Part shown: positions 41,532 to 54,519 of the stretch, in pieces
How the letters are laid out: the number at the start of each line of letters is the position of its first letter
How positions within the stretch are numbered: the stretch's first letter is position 1
DNA from: Pyrococcus kukulkanii
GTDB lineage: Archaea > Methanobacteriota_B > Thermococci > Thermococcales > Thermococcaceae
Reading direction: 5' to 3'
NCBI RefSeq assembly: GCF_041647995.1
Contig: NZ_JARRIB010000001.1
Span: forward strand, 124,001 to 188,000
Length of the DNA stretch: 64,000 nucleotides
Made by a program: the position numbers and the translations under genes
Notes under the pieces: model-generated
The model's input: only the letters and a program-made list of their open reading frames with translations
Told to the model about the DNA's origin: nothing
Database searches by the model: none

Positions 41532-42992
41532 ATGGAGAGGGGGTTCTCAATAATAAACATTAAACAGCTTAGAAGTGATATTAAAAAGTGGAAGATAAAA
41601 GAAGCCGTTGATACGATCGCACTAACAAAAGATAGGGTAGAGATAGTGAGGGAACTCTTAAAGGATAGGGACAGTGCGATCAGGGGAAACACTTTGTTTA
41701 TAATAGAAAAAATGGTAAAAGAGGGCTACTTAAAAAAGGAGGAGGTTGAAGAGTTAATTGACGACATAATTACCCTACTAAAAGATCCCCATGAGAGAAT
41801 AGCACTAGATGCGATAAAATTCCTGAAGTATATCCTAGAAAACGTAGAACTTTCAGATGAAAACTACAATAAGGTTATGGAAGCCCTAATGGGAGTAGTA
41901 AGCTCAGGGAGAGGAATCCTGGGAGAATATGCCGCTGAAGGATTGGGAATACTCGGCATTAAAATATCTAAGCTGGTAAGGAAGGTAATCAACTTCCTTG
42001 TATCACTAATAAAGGGGAGTAAAGAGAGAGAAGTCCAGAGTGCTGCTATGACAGCACTAACTGAAATAGCAAGCAAATCAAAGGACAAGGGAGTTATCGA
42101 GGATGTAGTAAATGAGATGATAGGGTTCTTAGATTCAGGAGATGATTATCTACAGAAGAGAGCTCTTTCAGCAATTGGAAGGGTTGTGACAACACAAAGA
42201 GGGAGAATATCAAAAGGGCTTATAGACAGGCTAAGGGAAAAAGTTAGTTTACTTAAAGGTGGAGAGCTTGAGGAAAAGGCAAATGAAGTATTAAGTGCCC
42301 TTACAACGGCAGAAAAAGGATCAAGACAAGAAGAGTACAAGGGATATAAGATAGAGCAACTACTAGATATGGAAAAACATGAAGTCGTTGCAGAAATGGC
42401 AAAGGAAAATGAGGAAATCCTAGAGAAAGTATTGGAAATGTTATCTTCCCAAGATTACATAAGAAAAACGGATGCCCTGTGGGTGATTTCAAGGATAGTT
42501 GATTTCTTAGGCCCCAGTAGAGCATACTCTATCCTCCCAACGTTAGGAGATTTGGCAAAAAGCAAGAACCCCTGGGTCAGAAGCACCGCGATAAAAACAT
42601 TATCAAACATATATTTCCTTTACCCAGGAACAAAAAATTACATAATATCACTTATGGACTTATTACTAAAGTCCTCAGATAAAAAAGCCGTTGAAGCCGG
42701 ATTAGAACTTACTAAAGAAATATCAACGCATTCCCCAACAAAAGATCTCTTTACCGCTGCTATACTCTTAACATTAAAGAGGCTAGGAGATAAGGATGTA
42801 AGACTTCCAATTCTGAGGTTTTATGCACTAACCGCCGAGAACTTCTTAAACTTGGATAAGGAGATACTTGAGGCAATGTTTAACAAGTTAAATGAGGTAT
42901 ATAAGGACGCCACCGACGAAGAAAAGGAGATAATAATATCCTTACTAGATCTCCTCAGTACTTTAATTAAGAAAAAGGAGGAAAGGGCATGA
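41532..42992 (+). CDS. HEAT-repeat protein, first of tandem pair
   Basis: 486 residues, almost entirely paired alpha helices with HEAT-like periodicity (VRELLKDRDSAIRGNTLFIIEKMVKEG, ITLLKDPHERIALDAIKFLKYIL, LAKSKNPWVRSTAIKTLSNIY). No membrane segments or catalytic motifs. Such solenoids bind protein or nucleic acid partners. The first half resembles the next protein (EYAAEGLGILGIKI, TDALWVISRI). The ATG at 41532 is preferred; a TATA-like CTTAATAAATTT lies about 40 bp upstream. It overlaps the next gene by 4 bp. Confidence 0.82.
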   Translation: MERGFSIINIKQLRSDIKKWKIKEAVDTIALTKDRVEIVRELLKDRDSAIRGNTLFIIEKMVKEGYLKKEEVEELIDDIITLLKDPHERIALDAIKFLKYILENVELSDENYNKVMEALMGVVSSGRGILGEYAAEGLGILGIKISKLVRKVINFLVSLIKGSKEREVQSAAMTALTEIASKSKDKGVIEDVVNEMIGFLDSGDDYLQKRALSAIGRVVTTQRGRISKGLIDRLREKVSLLKGGELEEKANEVLSALTTAEKGSRQEEYKGYKIEQLLDMEKHEVVAEMAKENEEILEKVLEMLSSQDYIRKTDALWVISRIVDFLGPSRAYSILPTLGDLAKSKNPWVRSTAIKTLSNIYFLYPGTKNYIISLMDLLLKSSDKKAVEAGLELTKEISTHSPTKDLFTAAILLTLKRLGDKDVRLPILRFYALTAENFLNLDKEILEAMFNKLNEVYKDATDEEKEIIISLLDLLSTLIKKKEERA

Positions 42993-44356
42993 ATACCTAT
43001 GAGGAATTCGTAGAGTATCTAAAAGGATGGAGACTCAGAAAAGCCATAGAACTTGCATCAACAGACATAAAAAAAGGAATCAACTTAATTTTAAGAGGAT
43101 TAAAAGAAAAAGATCCAATAGTGAAAAAAGGGTGTCTTTATATAATTAAAAAACTCGTTATGAAGGGCGTGATCGGGGTTGAGGAGGCAAAACTTGTAAT
43201 TCCCGAGATAATAAACCTTCTTGGAGATAAAGATGAGTCCGTGGTTCTCCAAGCAGTAGAAACTCTTAATACAATACTCACATTCCTGGAGTTGCCTCCA
43301 GAATTAAATGAAGAGATAACAAATATCTTGATGAGAACTGTTGAAGAAAAACCTGAACCAATAAATGAATATGCAGCAGAAGGACTCGCTGCACTAGGTG
43401 CTAAAATAGTCAGTATAGCAAGGAGAATATTTGGATGGATAAAGGAAATAATAGCGGGGAAATCAGAGAGGAAGAAAGTAGCATCATTAAGGGTTCTTAA
43501 GGAGATAATAGCAAGAACGAATAATCCAGAGATAATGGAAGAAGCCTTTAATTTGGCTCTTGATTTATTAAATGACGAAGATCCAATAGTTAGAAAGTCA
43601 GCCCTAAGCATAATAGAGGTAGCCGTTGATAAAGTTGAATACATCTCTAAGGAATCCTTGGAAAGAGCGTCCCGGGAGCTTGGCCTTTCTAACCTAGGCA
43701 AGAAGGCAGAAGATACTAAAACGAGGATAGATAGCTACTTGGAAAATCCCATTACAGAGAAACCCAAACTAAAAGAGGAACTTGAAGAATACTCCGTTGA
43801 AGTTATTAAGAAAATGTTTGAAAGAGAACAACATCCAGCTGTCCTTGAGTTGGCAAAGTCAGATTATAGAGTTCTCCAGTTGGTCATCAGGATCTTCCTA
43901 TCGGAGGACTTACTGACAAAGTTAGATGCTCTTTGGGTTATTTCAAATGCAACTAATTATATAAAAAGGGATGATGCTGAGAAAATAATCCCCCAACTTG
44001 TCAAGTTTCTGCTACATGATAACCCCTGGATAAGATCGACCTCAGCGAAAGTATTAGCGGAGCTTGCTTTAACGTACTCATCAATAATGGATAGGACAAT
44101 AGAAACTACCCTCAAGTTGCTCGAAAAAGGAGATTACAAATCAGTAAGAAGTGGGATAGAGCTTGCGTCTGCTCTCCTATCCAGGGTCAAAAATCTTGGA
44201 TTTCTAGAGGAAATAGCAAAAAGAATAGTCAAACTTGAGAAGCTACCTAAGGAAGTTATAGAGTTCTTAAAGGAGCATGAGGAAGATATAGAGGAACTTG
44301 ATCCAGGGCTAAAGAGGGAAATATCAATAAAGTTGGCAAATTCAATTCTCAGTTAA
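42989..44356 (+). CDS. HEAT-repeat protein, second of tandem pair
   Basis: 455 residues, all-helical HEAT solenoid, paralogous to the preceding gene: [27 protein letters not shown] and [16 protein letters not shown] occur at equivalent positions. It is translationally coupled to the first protein (ATGA), so the two probably act as a heteromeric scaffold. The 3' end overlaps the convergent NAC gene by 15 bp. Function unknown. Confidence 0.82.
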   Translation: MNTYEEFVEYLKGWRLRKAIELASTDIKKGINLILRGLKEKDPIVKKGCLYIIKKLVMKGVIGVEEAKLVIPEIINLLGDKDESVVLQAVETLNTILTFLELPPELNEEITNILMRTVEEKPEPINEYAAEGLAALGAKIVSIARRIFGWIKEIIAGKSERKKVASLRVLKEIIARTNNPEIMEEAFNLALDLLNDEDPIVRKSALSIIEVAVDKVEYISKESLERASRELGLSNLGKKAEDTKTRIDSYLENPITEKPKLKEELEEYSVEVIKKMFEREQHPAVLELAKSDYRVLQLVIRIFLSEDLLTKLDALWVISNATNYIKRDDAEKIIPQLVKFLLHDNPWIRSTSAKVLAELALTYSSIMDRTIETTLKLLEKGDYKSVRSGIELASALLSRVKNLGFLEEIAKRIVKLEKLPKEVIEFLKEHEEDIEELDPGLKREISIKLANSILS

Positions 44357-44671
44357 CTTTAATATTGCTTCCGCTAAATCTCCTCCAGTTTCTTCTAGTG
44401 CTTTTTTTGCAGTTTCGTAATCAACGCCAGTTTGCTCCATTACAAGCTTAATATCCTCCTCCGATATCTTGACAATGACCCTCTCCTCCTCATGACCTCC
44501 AGCTATTTGATACATCTTCTCCCCCATCGCCTTAATAACGGTGACTACTGGCTCCTTGATAATTATCTCCTTGTCCTTCATTCGAATTATAACCTCCTCA
44601 ACTCCATCTAGCTGCTTCATATCAAGCTGTTTCATAAGCCTCTTTAGTTGCTTTGGATTCATAGGCATCAT
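44342..44671 (-). CDS. nac: Nascent polypeptide-associated complex protein (archaeal NAC)
   Basis: 109 residues: N-terminal basic ribosome-contact stretch ([16 protein letters not shown]), the NAC barrel ([33 protein letters not shown]) and a C-terminal UBA domain ([36 protein letters not shown]). It binds emerging chains at the ribosome exit tunnel as a homodimer. The start is the ATG at 44671, three bases after the GGTGAGGAAG site; a GTG at 44680 lies in that site. Confidence 0.94.
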   Translation of the reverse strand: MMPMNPKQLKRLMKQLDMKQLDGVEEVIIRMKDKEIIIKEPVVTVIKAMGEKMYQIAGGHEEERVIVKISEEDIKLVMEQTGVDYETAKKALEETGGDLAEAILKLTEN

Positions 44672-44694
44672 CTTCCTCACCTACAAAAGAGAGG

Positions 44695-44782
44695 TGGTGC
44701 GGGGGGCGGGATTCGAACCCGCGCAGCCCTACGGCACCGGATCTTAAGTCCGGCCCCTTTGGCCAGGCTCGGGCACCCCCGC
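44695..44782 (-). tRNA. tRNA-Leu (anticodon TAA)
   Basis: Minus strand: acceptor GCGGGGG pairs with CCCCCGC, discriminator A and encoded CCA (44695-44697). The anticodon stem CCGGA/TCCGG encloses CTTAAGA, anticodon TAA (UUA codons). The long variable arm (TGCCGTAGGGCTGC region) is typical of class II leucine tRNAs. It lies just upstream of nac on the same strand. Confidence 0.95.
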
Positions 44783-44815
44783 TCACAAAAAAGTGTTAAG
44801 GTTAGTTTAAAAAGC

Positions 44816-45160
44816 TTATTCCTCTTCCTCGACCTCTTCAATCTCTTCGAGTATGTGCTCAAACTTCTTAAAGTCCTCAGTTTTAGCCAACAAAGTCATG
44901 AACTCATCTATTTCATCCTTCTCTAGGAATGCCCCAGCCAAGACCCTTCCGGTATACTTGTTATCTTTGATCTCCCAAAATAGGTAGAATTCTGGAAAGC
45001 TCTGCTTTATTTTTCTGTACGCAACACCGTACTTCGAATCCTTGAGTGGGTTCTGCTCAAGAAAGAAGTGGCCAGGTTTTAACTCGATCATATGGAGAAT
45101 TGCTCCCCTCTTAGTCCTTACCAACTTGACCTTAACGTTCCACTCCTTAATGACTCTCAT
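44816..45160 (-). CDS. Conserved hypothetical protein
   Basis: 114 residues starting MRVIKEWNVKVKLVRTKRGAI, an alpha/beta fold with a strongly acidic C-terminus (EHILEEIEEVEEEE). No family recognised. The ATG at 45160 follows GGTGATACC directly; an in-frame ATG 60 bp upstream would overlap the end of the TET aminopeptidase gene. It is co-directional with that gene, 43 bp downstream, so an operon is likely. Confidence 0.7.
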   Translation of the reverse strand: MRVIKEWNVKVKLVRTKRGAILHMIELKPGHFFLEQNPLKDSKYGVAYRKIKQSFPEFYLFWEIKDNKYTGRVLAGAFLEKDEIDEFMTLLAKTEDFKKFEHILEEIEEVEEEE

Positions 45161-45203
45161 GGTATCACCAGATAAAGGGGAGGAAGAAGAAGTAAATAAA
45201 CCT

Positions 45204-46343
<1,140 letters not shown>

Positions 46344-46345
46344 CT

Positions 46346-49029
<2,684 letters not shown>

Positions 49030-49043
<14 letters not shown>

Positions 49044-50304
49044 CTCTTTTCTTGAATCTTATCTTTGCTGTAAGGATCTTTTCCGTTCTAAAGAACCAGG
49101 CGGTAGCATAGAGGGTTCCCAGGGACACCAAGGCAAGGTAGGCTATGCTCATGTACATTTTAGAGTACTCTCCTAGGATCATTGCCCTCGAGGCAATTAT
49201 AGGATGACTGAATGGGATCGCATAGAGAATGTACTTTACGACGGTGGGAAGAGTTTCAACGTCAACAATCATAAATGTAAAAGTTGGAAATAGCAAGGGC
49301 ATCATGACCGTGCTTACTAGAGTGCCAGCACTCTTAGTGTCTTCTGCAAAGGTTCCAAGTAGCATGGAGAGGGAGATAGCAAAGGTTATCGCTAGGAATA
49401 TTATGACTGCAAAGAGAACCATGCCATAGGGGGTAATTTTTAATCCGAGATCCTCGAGCTTAATGTTAGAGTTCATTCCTAGGCTCGAGAAGTACCTGCT
49501 CATTCCGAACATGTAAGCTAGGGCAGCTATTAGTCCTAGGATAGCACTTCCCACCATCTTCCCAGCAACAATTGCCGTTCTTGAAACAGGGAGAGTAAGC
49601 AGGGTCTCCAATGTTTTATTCTCCTTTTCGCTTGCCATAGTACTAGCAGCCATTTGAGAGACCATCGTAAACATTATGAATACGACAAGGGGGATCGAAA
49701 ATGCCTGAGAAGCTATAACACCAGAAACAACCGAAGGAGGAAGGTTTATCACCCTTCCCTTGAGCACAGAGTAGCTCTTCACGTTTATCGGATGAAGCAC
49801 CGCCTCGGGGTTAGGATAGTTGGACTTCAGCTTAAGCTTCGCAAGCTCTTCATTTAGAACGTTTATTACGGCATTTATCCTGCCTTCACTCACGCTCTCC
49901 TTCATTCCGAGGCTCATGCCTGTGAATATGCCATAAACTTCAACCATCGCCTTTTCATTCTCTTCTATGCATTCCGAGAAGTTCGAAGGGACAACGACGA
50001 GAACGTTGTAGCCTTTAGAAGTCGCAATCCTTAGCGCTTCATCGATGCTTTTAGCTTTAATCTCAACGACTGTAACATTAGGAGCAATTTTTAAAGTCTT
50101 TATCAAAATATCAGCGTAATTCCCAGAGTCAAAGTTTGCGATTACCACCTTCGTCTCCTTCTGGGCCTGTTCCATGCCGATCTGCACCATTTGCCCAAGC
50201 GCAGGATAAAGGACGAGAGGGACTATTATTAATCCGATGATAACCCCCCTATCCCTAAACATATCTTTTAGCTCTTTCATTAAAATTACCATAAAATCAG
50301 ACAT
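49030..50304 (-). CDS. ABC-2 family permease (NatB-like)
   Basis: 424 residues: one N-terminal membrane helix, a large extracellular domain (about 45-200) and five or six C-terminal helices (VVFIMFTMVSQMAASTMASEKENKTLETLLTLPVSR carries the ABC-2 signature). It resembles the Na+ exporter NatB. It is the last gene of the six-gene operon and overlaps its ATPase gene by 8 bp. Confidence 0.88.
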
Positions 50305-51022
50305 TCTTGATCGCCTCCATAAACACCTCTTCTAAGTTCTCAGCGTTATACTTAGCCTTCAACTCCTCCGGCTCACCTATCTCAACAATCCTTCCCTTAT
50401 GGATTAATGCCACCCTATCGCAGAGGTACTCAACCTCAAGCATGTTGTGGCTCGATATTAGGAAGGTCACCCCTTCCTTAACGAACTCCTTTATCGTCTT
50501 CCTTATCTCAAAGGCATTCATTATATCAAGCCCGCTCGTCGGTTCATCAAGAATGGCAAGCTTTGGTTTGACCATTAGAGCTCGAGCTAGAAGAAGCCTC
50601 CTCGTCATGCCCTTAGAGTACGTTGAAACCTTGTCCCTAAGCCTCTCACCAAGCCCACTCAGTTTTATTCCCAGCTCTAGCATCTTCTCGGCTTTCTTGT
50701 TATCCTTTGCGTAGAGCTTAGCCATGAATTCAAGGTACTCCAACCCTGTCAGCCTCTTGTAAGCTCCAGCCTCTTCGGGAAGGTAACTTATGAGCTTCCT
50801 AACTTCCTCGGCCTCTTCAACTACATCATGCCCAAATACCTCGGCCCTGCCCCCCGTGGGCGTTAGCAGAGTGGCCAGAATTCTCAATGTAGTGCTTTTA
50901 CCTGCCCCATTTGGACCTATTAAGCCGAATATTTCCCCCTCCTCTATTGTAAAGCTAATTCCCTTGAGTGCCTTGACTTTCCCGTAATCCTTCTCAAGCT
51001 TTTCAACCTCAACCGCCACCAT
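50297..51022 (-). CDS. ABC transporter ATPase (NatA-like)
   Basis: 241 residues. Walker A IGPNGAGKSTTLRI, Q-loop in SYLPEEAGAY, signature TYSKGMTRRLLLARALM, Walker B KLAILDEPTSGLD and switch His in LISSHNMLEVEYL. It is the partner of the NatB-like permease and is preceded by a small membrane protein, overlapping it by 14 bp. Confidence 0.93.
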   Translation of the reverse strand: MVAVEVEKLEKDYGKVKALKGISFTIEEGEIFGLIGPNGAGKSTTLRILATLLTPTGGRAEVFGHDVVEEAEEVRKLISYLPEEAGAYKRLTGLEYLEFMAKLYAKDNKKAEKMLELGIKLSGLGERLRDKVSTYSKGMTRRLLLARALMVKPKLAILDEPTSGLDIMNAFEIRKTIKEFVKEGVTFLISSHNMLEVEYLCDRVALIHKGRIVEIGEPEELKAKYNAENLEEVFMEAIKNV

Positions 51023-51368
51023 GCTTAACCCTCCCGATCTTGTAGACTATTATTCCAAGAGTTGCCAGGGCAATTCCAAAGAGGAGGAGTTCGTAAATCT
51101 TGGAATATCCACCAACAAACGCAAATCCAAGGCCAGTACTAACTGCCAGCCATCCGTTCCTCTCGTGGTAGTTCTTAAACTCGTGATTTAAGGCAAGAAA
51201 CAAGGCACCCACCATTATTAAGCCAAGCTCGAGGACTAAAAAGAACGGGTTTATTCCAGTCATCACCTGTCCGGTGGTCATGTCGATACATGCAAGCCTG
51301 TCTAAGGGTGGCCTCACGATGGAGAGTGCTATCCCCAAGAGGTAAACTATCAAACCAGCCCACTTCAT
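51009..51368 (-). CDS. Small membrane protein in ABC operon
   Basis: 119 residues with four predicted membrane helices (GLIVYLLGIALSIVRPPL, FLVLELGLIMVGALFLAL, WLAVSTGLGFAFVGG, ELLLFGIALATLGIIVYKIG). No family recognised. It lies between the XRE regulator and the ATPase gene, and overlaps the latter. Confidence 0.7.
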   Translation of the reverse strand: MKWAGLIVYLLGIALSIVRPPLDRLACIDMTTGQVMTGINPFFLVLELGLIMVGALFLALNHEFKNYHERNGWLAVSTGLGFAFVGGYSKIYELLLFGIALATLGIIVYKIGRVKHGGG

Positions 51369-51387
51369 TTTTCACCCCTCATAGTTA

Positions 51388-51585
51388 TTAGTCCTCATCA
51401 TATATGAATATATCCTCAATTTTAACTCCAAAAAAGCGGGCTATTTTAAACGCAAGTTTTAAAGAGGGATCGTACTTCCCCTTCTCTATCGCGATTATCG
51501 TCTGTCTAGTAACCCCTAGAGCTCTGGCCAACTCTTCCTGGGTTAGACCATAGGCCTCTCTAAACTCCCTAAGCCGGTTCTTCAC
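51388..51585 (-). CDS. XRE family transcriptional regulator (small, Cro/CI-like)
   Basis: 65 residues, a single helix-turn-helix domain: [56 protein letters not shown]. This YozG/PH-type regulator is often encoded beside small membrane proteins and ABC exporters. It is the third gene of the operon, directly after the 92-residue gene, and is the natural ligand for the double operator at 52259-52290 (inference). Confidence 0.93.
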   Translation of the reverse strand: MKNRLREFREAYGLTQEELARALGVTRQTIIAIEKGKYDPSLKLAFKIARFFGVKIEDIFIYDED

Positions 51586-51864
51586 TCACATCACCCTTGA
51601 ATAGTAGTACCTCAGAAGGACATGACCAACTATAGCTACGATATACGCCATAACAACTATGGACTTTGGGTCAAGCACGCCAACATCTATCCCTACTAGA
51701 CCGGCAAGCAACAAAGCTTGAAGAAATATCAAGGTCTTCTCGGCGGCGATCGGATTTATCCTTCTCCCTCTCTCGCCCTTAAGGCCTCCCATGTTCTTCA
51801 GGGAGGTGTACAGGAAAGCGAAGTAAACGATCGTCAAGGCGATAACCACAAATAGAACATTCAT
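51586..51864 (-). CDS. Small membrane protein ending YYSRVM
   Basis: 92 residues with three membrane helices (VLFVVIALTIVYFAFLYTSL, TLIFLQALLLAGLVGIDVGV, SIVVMAYIVAIVGHVLLRYY). Its last ten residues, LLRYYYSRVM, nearly repeat the end of the protein encoded upstream (ILRIYYSRVM), so the two may be distant paralogues. It is adjacent to its neighbours with no gap. Confidence 0.78.
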   Translation of the reverse strand: MNVLFVVIALTIVYFAFLYTSLKNMGGLKGERGRRINPIAAEKTLIFLQALLLAGLVGIDVGVLDPKSIVVMAYIVAIVGHVLLRYYYSRVM

Positions 51865-52245
51865 CTACATCACCCTTGAGTAGTAAATCCTTAGGATCAT
51901 GTGAGTGATCATTATTGTAAATAGCAATAAGCCCGAGAAAGCCATAAGCCCCTTATAGGAACTATCACTCCGAACCTTCGTTGAAAAATAAATCATAGAG
52001 ACAGCCAGGATTGTTAATATAACCTGAAGGGTCCTCCTTGCCGAGATCTCCTCTATCCTTATCGTTCTCTCATCTTCAAGTATATACCCCTTCTTCCTCA
52101 GGAAGTCATAATAGAGGTTCAGGGTAACAGCTCCCAGAGCAAAAACTATCATCGCCCCTACAAAGCTTCCCCTCCCAACGCTCCACCCTAGAAGGGCGCC
52201 CATAGTCATTATAATCCCTAGTGGTACTATTCTTTCAACTTTCAT
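51865..52245 (-). CDS. DUF2178 family membrane protein
   Basis: 126 residues, four membrane helices; the central motif GYILEDERTIRIEEISARRTLQVIL is the DUF2178 signature. It is the first gene of the operon that includes the XRE regulator and the ABC exporter. The ATG at 52243-52245 follows GGCGGAGG; the double operator lies 13 bp upstream. The proteins are thought to be regulated membrane components, role unknown. Confidence 0.83.
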   Translation of the reverse strand: MKVERIVPLGIIMTMGALLGWSVGRGSFVGAMIVFALGAVTLNLYYDFLRKKGYILEDERTIRIEEISARRTLQVILTILAVSMIYFSTKVRSDSSYKGLMAFSGLLLFTIMITHMILRIYYSRVM

Positions 52246-52258
52246 CCTCCGCCACCAT

Positions 52259-52290
52259 GTAAAGTTTCCTTTACGTAAAGTATTCTTTAC
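52259..52290. promoter_or_regulatory. Double palindromic operator GTAAAG-N4-CTTTAC x2
   Basis: Two perfect 16-bp palindromes, GTAAAGtttcCTTTAC and GTAAAGtattCTTTAC, directly abutted (32 bp). On the minus strand the TATA box GTTTATAAAGC lies at about 52296-52306, so the expected transcription start (about 52275) is inside the operator. A dimeric repressor bound here would block transcription; the XRE protein of the same operon is the best candidate. Confidence 0.85.
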
Positions 52291-52291
52291 G

Positions 52292-53566
52292 TTAGGCTTT
52301 ATAAACTTTTCCCTTTAGGAAATCGAGAAGGGAGCTCTGCTTCGGCTTTGGGGCTTCCTCCTCAATTTTTATTTCCAAATCTTCTAGATCGCTGATATTA
52401 GCATTCTTTATTTCGTCAGGAAGCTTAATCTCTCCGTATTTGCCTCCTCCCCCAGGGATAACTATCAATTTACCATTCCTATAGGCCCAAATTGCCTTTG
52501 CAACATCTTCATGAACCTTCGCGAGCGTTTGGATAGGAACGTCAACTAAAACCCTTATTTCGCTCCCGAACTCCTTAAGGAACCTTTGCCATACTATCTT
52601 AACGGCCTTAGTTTCAACGCCTTTGCCTAGAACCATAGCAATTATCTCCGCCAGAGGGGCAAGCCTCAAATAGGGAGGCCTATCCTTTGGCCTCTCGTTG
52701 GTATCAGAAAGCTCGAGAATCCTATCCCTAACCCCCTTCTTGATCGTTCCACCACACTTCGGGCACTTCCACCTCAATGCAACTGCATCCTGAAGAGTGT
52801 ACTTAGTGTAACAGCGAGAACATGCAGTCAGGTGGTACTTGCCCAGTCTTGGATCTAAGCCTGCGTTGAGAACTATTCTCCTGCCTCCCCTCTTTAGTAT
52901 GGCCTTTCTAATTTCCTCAAACGTTACCTCCTCCACCTTGAATCTGTTGAACTCCCTTCCCAGCCTATGGGGCTGAGGGGAGTGGGCATCGGAATTGCTT
53001 AGGTAAGTTAGCCTGTGATGGGCTTTTATCATGTCGGCCATTTCCGAATCTGCCGAAAGGCCAAGCTCAAGAAAATCAACCTTTGCATCCTCGTAGGCCT
53101 CCTTTAGGGAATTGTACTCCTTGTAAAGGGCCGTCCATGGGGTAAAGGCGTGGGCAGGGCCTATGAGGATATCAAATTCATTAGCTATCTCGGCTATTTC
53201 AGCCGCACTCAAGTTTACGCGTGGCCTGCCCTCCGTATCTATATCCTGGGAGTATTTCCTAAGGATGTCCCTGAGCTCGTGAACCTGGCTCAGCGATGGG
53301 AAAATTAGAAGGTGGTGAACCCTCCTATTGTCCTCAACTTCTGCTGTGAGAATAAACCTGATCCCTTTAACCTCAAAAGTCCCATCATCAACTCTTTTGG
53401 AGTACTTAAGTAACTCCTCCTCCCATTTTGGGTTGAATATATCCCCAGTTCCAACCAATCCCAGGCCCTTAAGCTTGGCGTTTTCAGATATCACAGGATA
53501 TATCATTAGCTTCGAGACGGCCTTTGAATAGTGAGAATGAATATGAAGATCTCCATCAACAAGCAT
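52292..53566 (-). CDS. Endonuclease Q (PHP-domain DNA repair nuclease)
   Basis: 424 residues. PHP domain (DGDLHIHSHYSKAV, EVEDNRRVHHLLIF, GPAHAFTPW, NSDAHSP) with metal-binding His/Asp/Glu; a zinc finger CSRCYTKY...CPKCGG (about 270-300); and a helical C-terminus ending KQSSLLDFLKGK, a PCNA-binding PIP-like box. EndoQ of P. furiosus (PF1551) nicks 5' to hypoxanthine, uracil, xanthine and abasic sites, in deaminated-base repair with PCNA. It is upstream of the DUF2178 operon; the operon promoter lies in its last codons. Confidence 0.9.
   Translation of the reverse strand: MLVDGDLHIHSHYSKAVSKLMIYPVISENAKLKGLGLVGTGDIFNPKWEEELLKYSKRVDDGTFEVKGIRFILTAEVEDNRRVHHLLIFPSLSQVHELRDILRKYSQDIDTEGRPRVNLSAAEIAEIANEFDILIGPAHAFTPWTALYKEYNSLKEAYEDAKVDFLELGLSADSEMADMIKAHHRLTYLSNSDAHSPQPHRLGREFNRFKVEEVTFEEIRKAILKRGGRRIVLNAGLDPRLGKYHLTACSRCYTKYTLQDAVALRWKCPKCGGTIKKGVRDRILELSDTNERPKDRPPYLRLAPLAEIIAMVLGKGVETKAVKIVWQRFLKEFGSEIRVLVDVPIQTLAKVHEDVAKAIWAYRNGKLIVIPGGGGKYGEIKLPDEIKNANISDLEDLEIKIEEEAPKPKQSSLLDFLKGKVYKA
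52296..52306 (-). promoter_or_regulatory. TATA box of the DUF2178/XRE/ABC operon
   Basis: GTTTATAAAGC on the minus strand, located within the last codons of the endonuclease Q gene, directly upstream of the double operator. Confidence 0.65.
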
Positions 53567-54162
53567 GTTCGTAAAGATGGTTAAGTAGTTTAAAAGCCTC
53601 CCGCTTCGATTGGAGAAACATCATCTTCCAATTATCAGTCCCAAAAACATACTTCTTGCACTTTAAAATCCCTATTACATAAGAAACATGCTCAAAAAGA
53701 AGAAAACAGTTCATTCTTTAGTTTAAGGCTAGTGTTCATGAAATATTCTAAAAGCAAGATCAAACCGTCGAGAGGCTCAATTTTTATCCAAAAAATTCCA
53801 TTATATACATAAATTCCGGCTGGGTACAGTAAGAGCACAAGAAACTTGGTTATAGAAAGCTCATTCCTGTGCTTTACTAACATCAAAATTATGGTCTCAA
53901 CACGGATAATAACGCTTAAGCAACGTTTATACTTGGACATGGTGTAAACATGCCATTGGTTTTTGTCTTTATGGGCCCTGCTTAAAGATGAGGAGTTCTT
54001 TGACGTTGACGGATGATGAGTGAGTGAAAGGTTCCTCCACCTCTATCATGCCTAGAGCATCTCTATAGGGAAGTAGTAAATGGTTATAAGGGGAAATCCA
54101 TTCCTGCTTCCCTTCTATCCGCTGGCAAGGCCTGAAGCACGCTTGGTTATTAAGCACTTAAG
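53567..54162. other. Gene-poor region, possible decayed sequences
   Basis: 596 bp. The minus strand holds a short open frame (53692-53940; RNELSITKFLVLLLYPAGIY reading) that shares the string GTACAGTAAGAGCA (plus strand) with another decayed region at about 55035, and a second one at 53969-54157. Neither resembles a known family, and no ribosome-binding site fits. I regard them as remnants. A box-C-like GATGATGA occurs near 54014 but no matching D boxes. Confidence 0.3.
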
Positions 54163-54483
54163 ATGGAGATCAAGCGTGGGTTTAATCCAGATAAGTGGAC
54201 GGGCATAAATAGCATCTTAAAAAAGGAAACCCTCAAGAAGCTGGAGAAGGCCGTTGAAACCCTTGAAGAATTAAAGAAGCAGGTACCAGGAATTCCAAAA
54301 CCCAAAATAGAGGAAGTCATAACCTCTATTGTAGAGGCAAAGGAAAAGCTCATTCCAAAGGTAGATGTGGAGAAGATTATTGAAACAGTTAAAGGTAGTG
54401 AGACAGAGCTTCACATTAAGTTTGACAAACTGACCTTGGATGGAGAAGTGACAATAAAATTTGCTCCACTGAAGAAGGAGTGA
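54163..54483 (+). CDS. Hypothetical helical protein
   Basis: 106 residues starting MEIKRGFNPDKWTGINSI; a long helical stretch with heptad pattern (LKKLEKAVETLEELKKQVPG...IVEAKEKLIP) is followed by three beta strands (TELHIKFDKLTLDGEVTIKFAPL). No family recognised. No clear Shine-Dalgarno site precedes the ATG. It overlaps by 4 bp the open frame that follows, so it may be the first gene of a small operon. Confidence 0.55.
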   Translation: MEIKRGFNPDKWTGINSILKKETLKKLEKAVETLEELKKQVPGIPKPKIEEVITSIVEAKEKLIPKVDVEKIIETVKGSETELHIKFDKLTLDGEVTIKFAPLKKE

Positions 54484-54519
54484 TTTCTCCTTTGTTTTAT
54501 TTTTATCATGGTGATAATT

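Noticed and set aside
53692-54157. Two minus-strand open frames in the 53.6-54.2 kb gap as genes
   Set aside because: No Shine-Dalgarno or promoter signals fit, the reading is poor, and nothing resembles a known protein.
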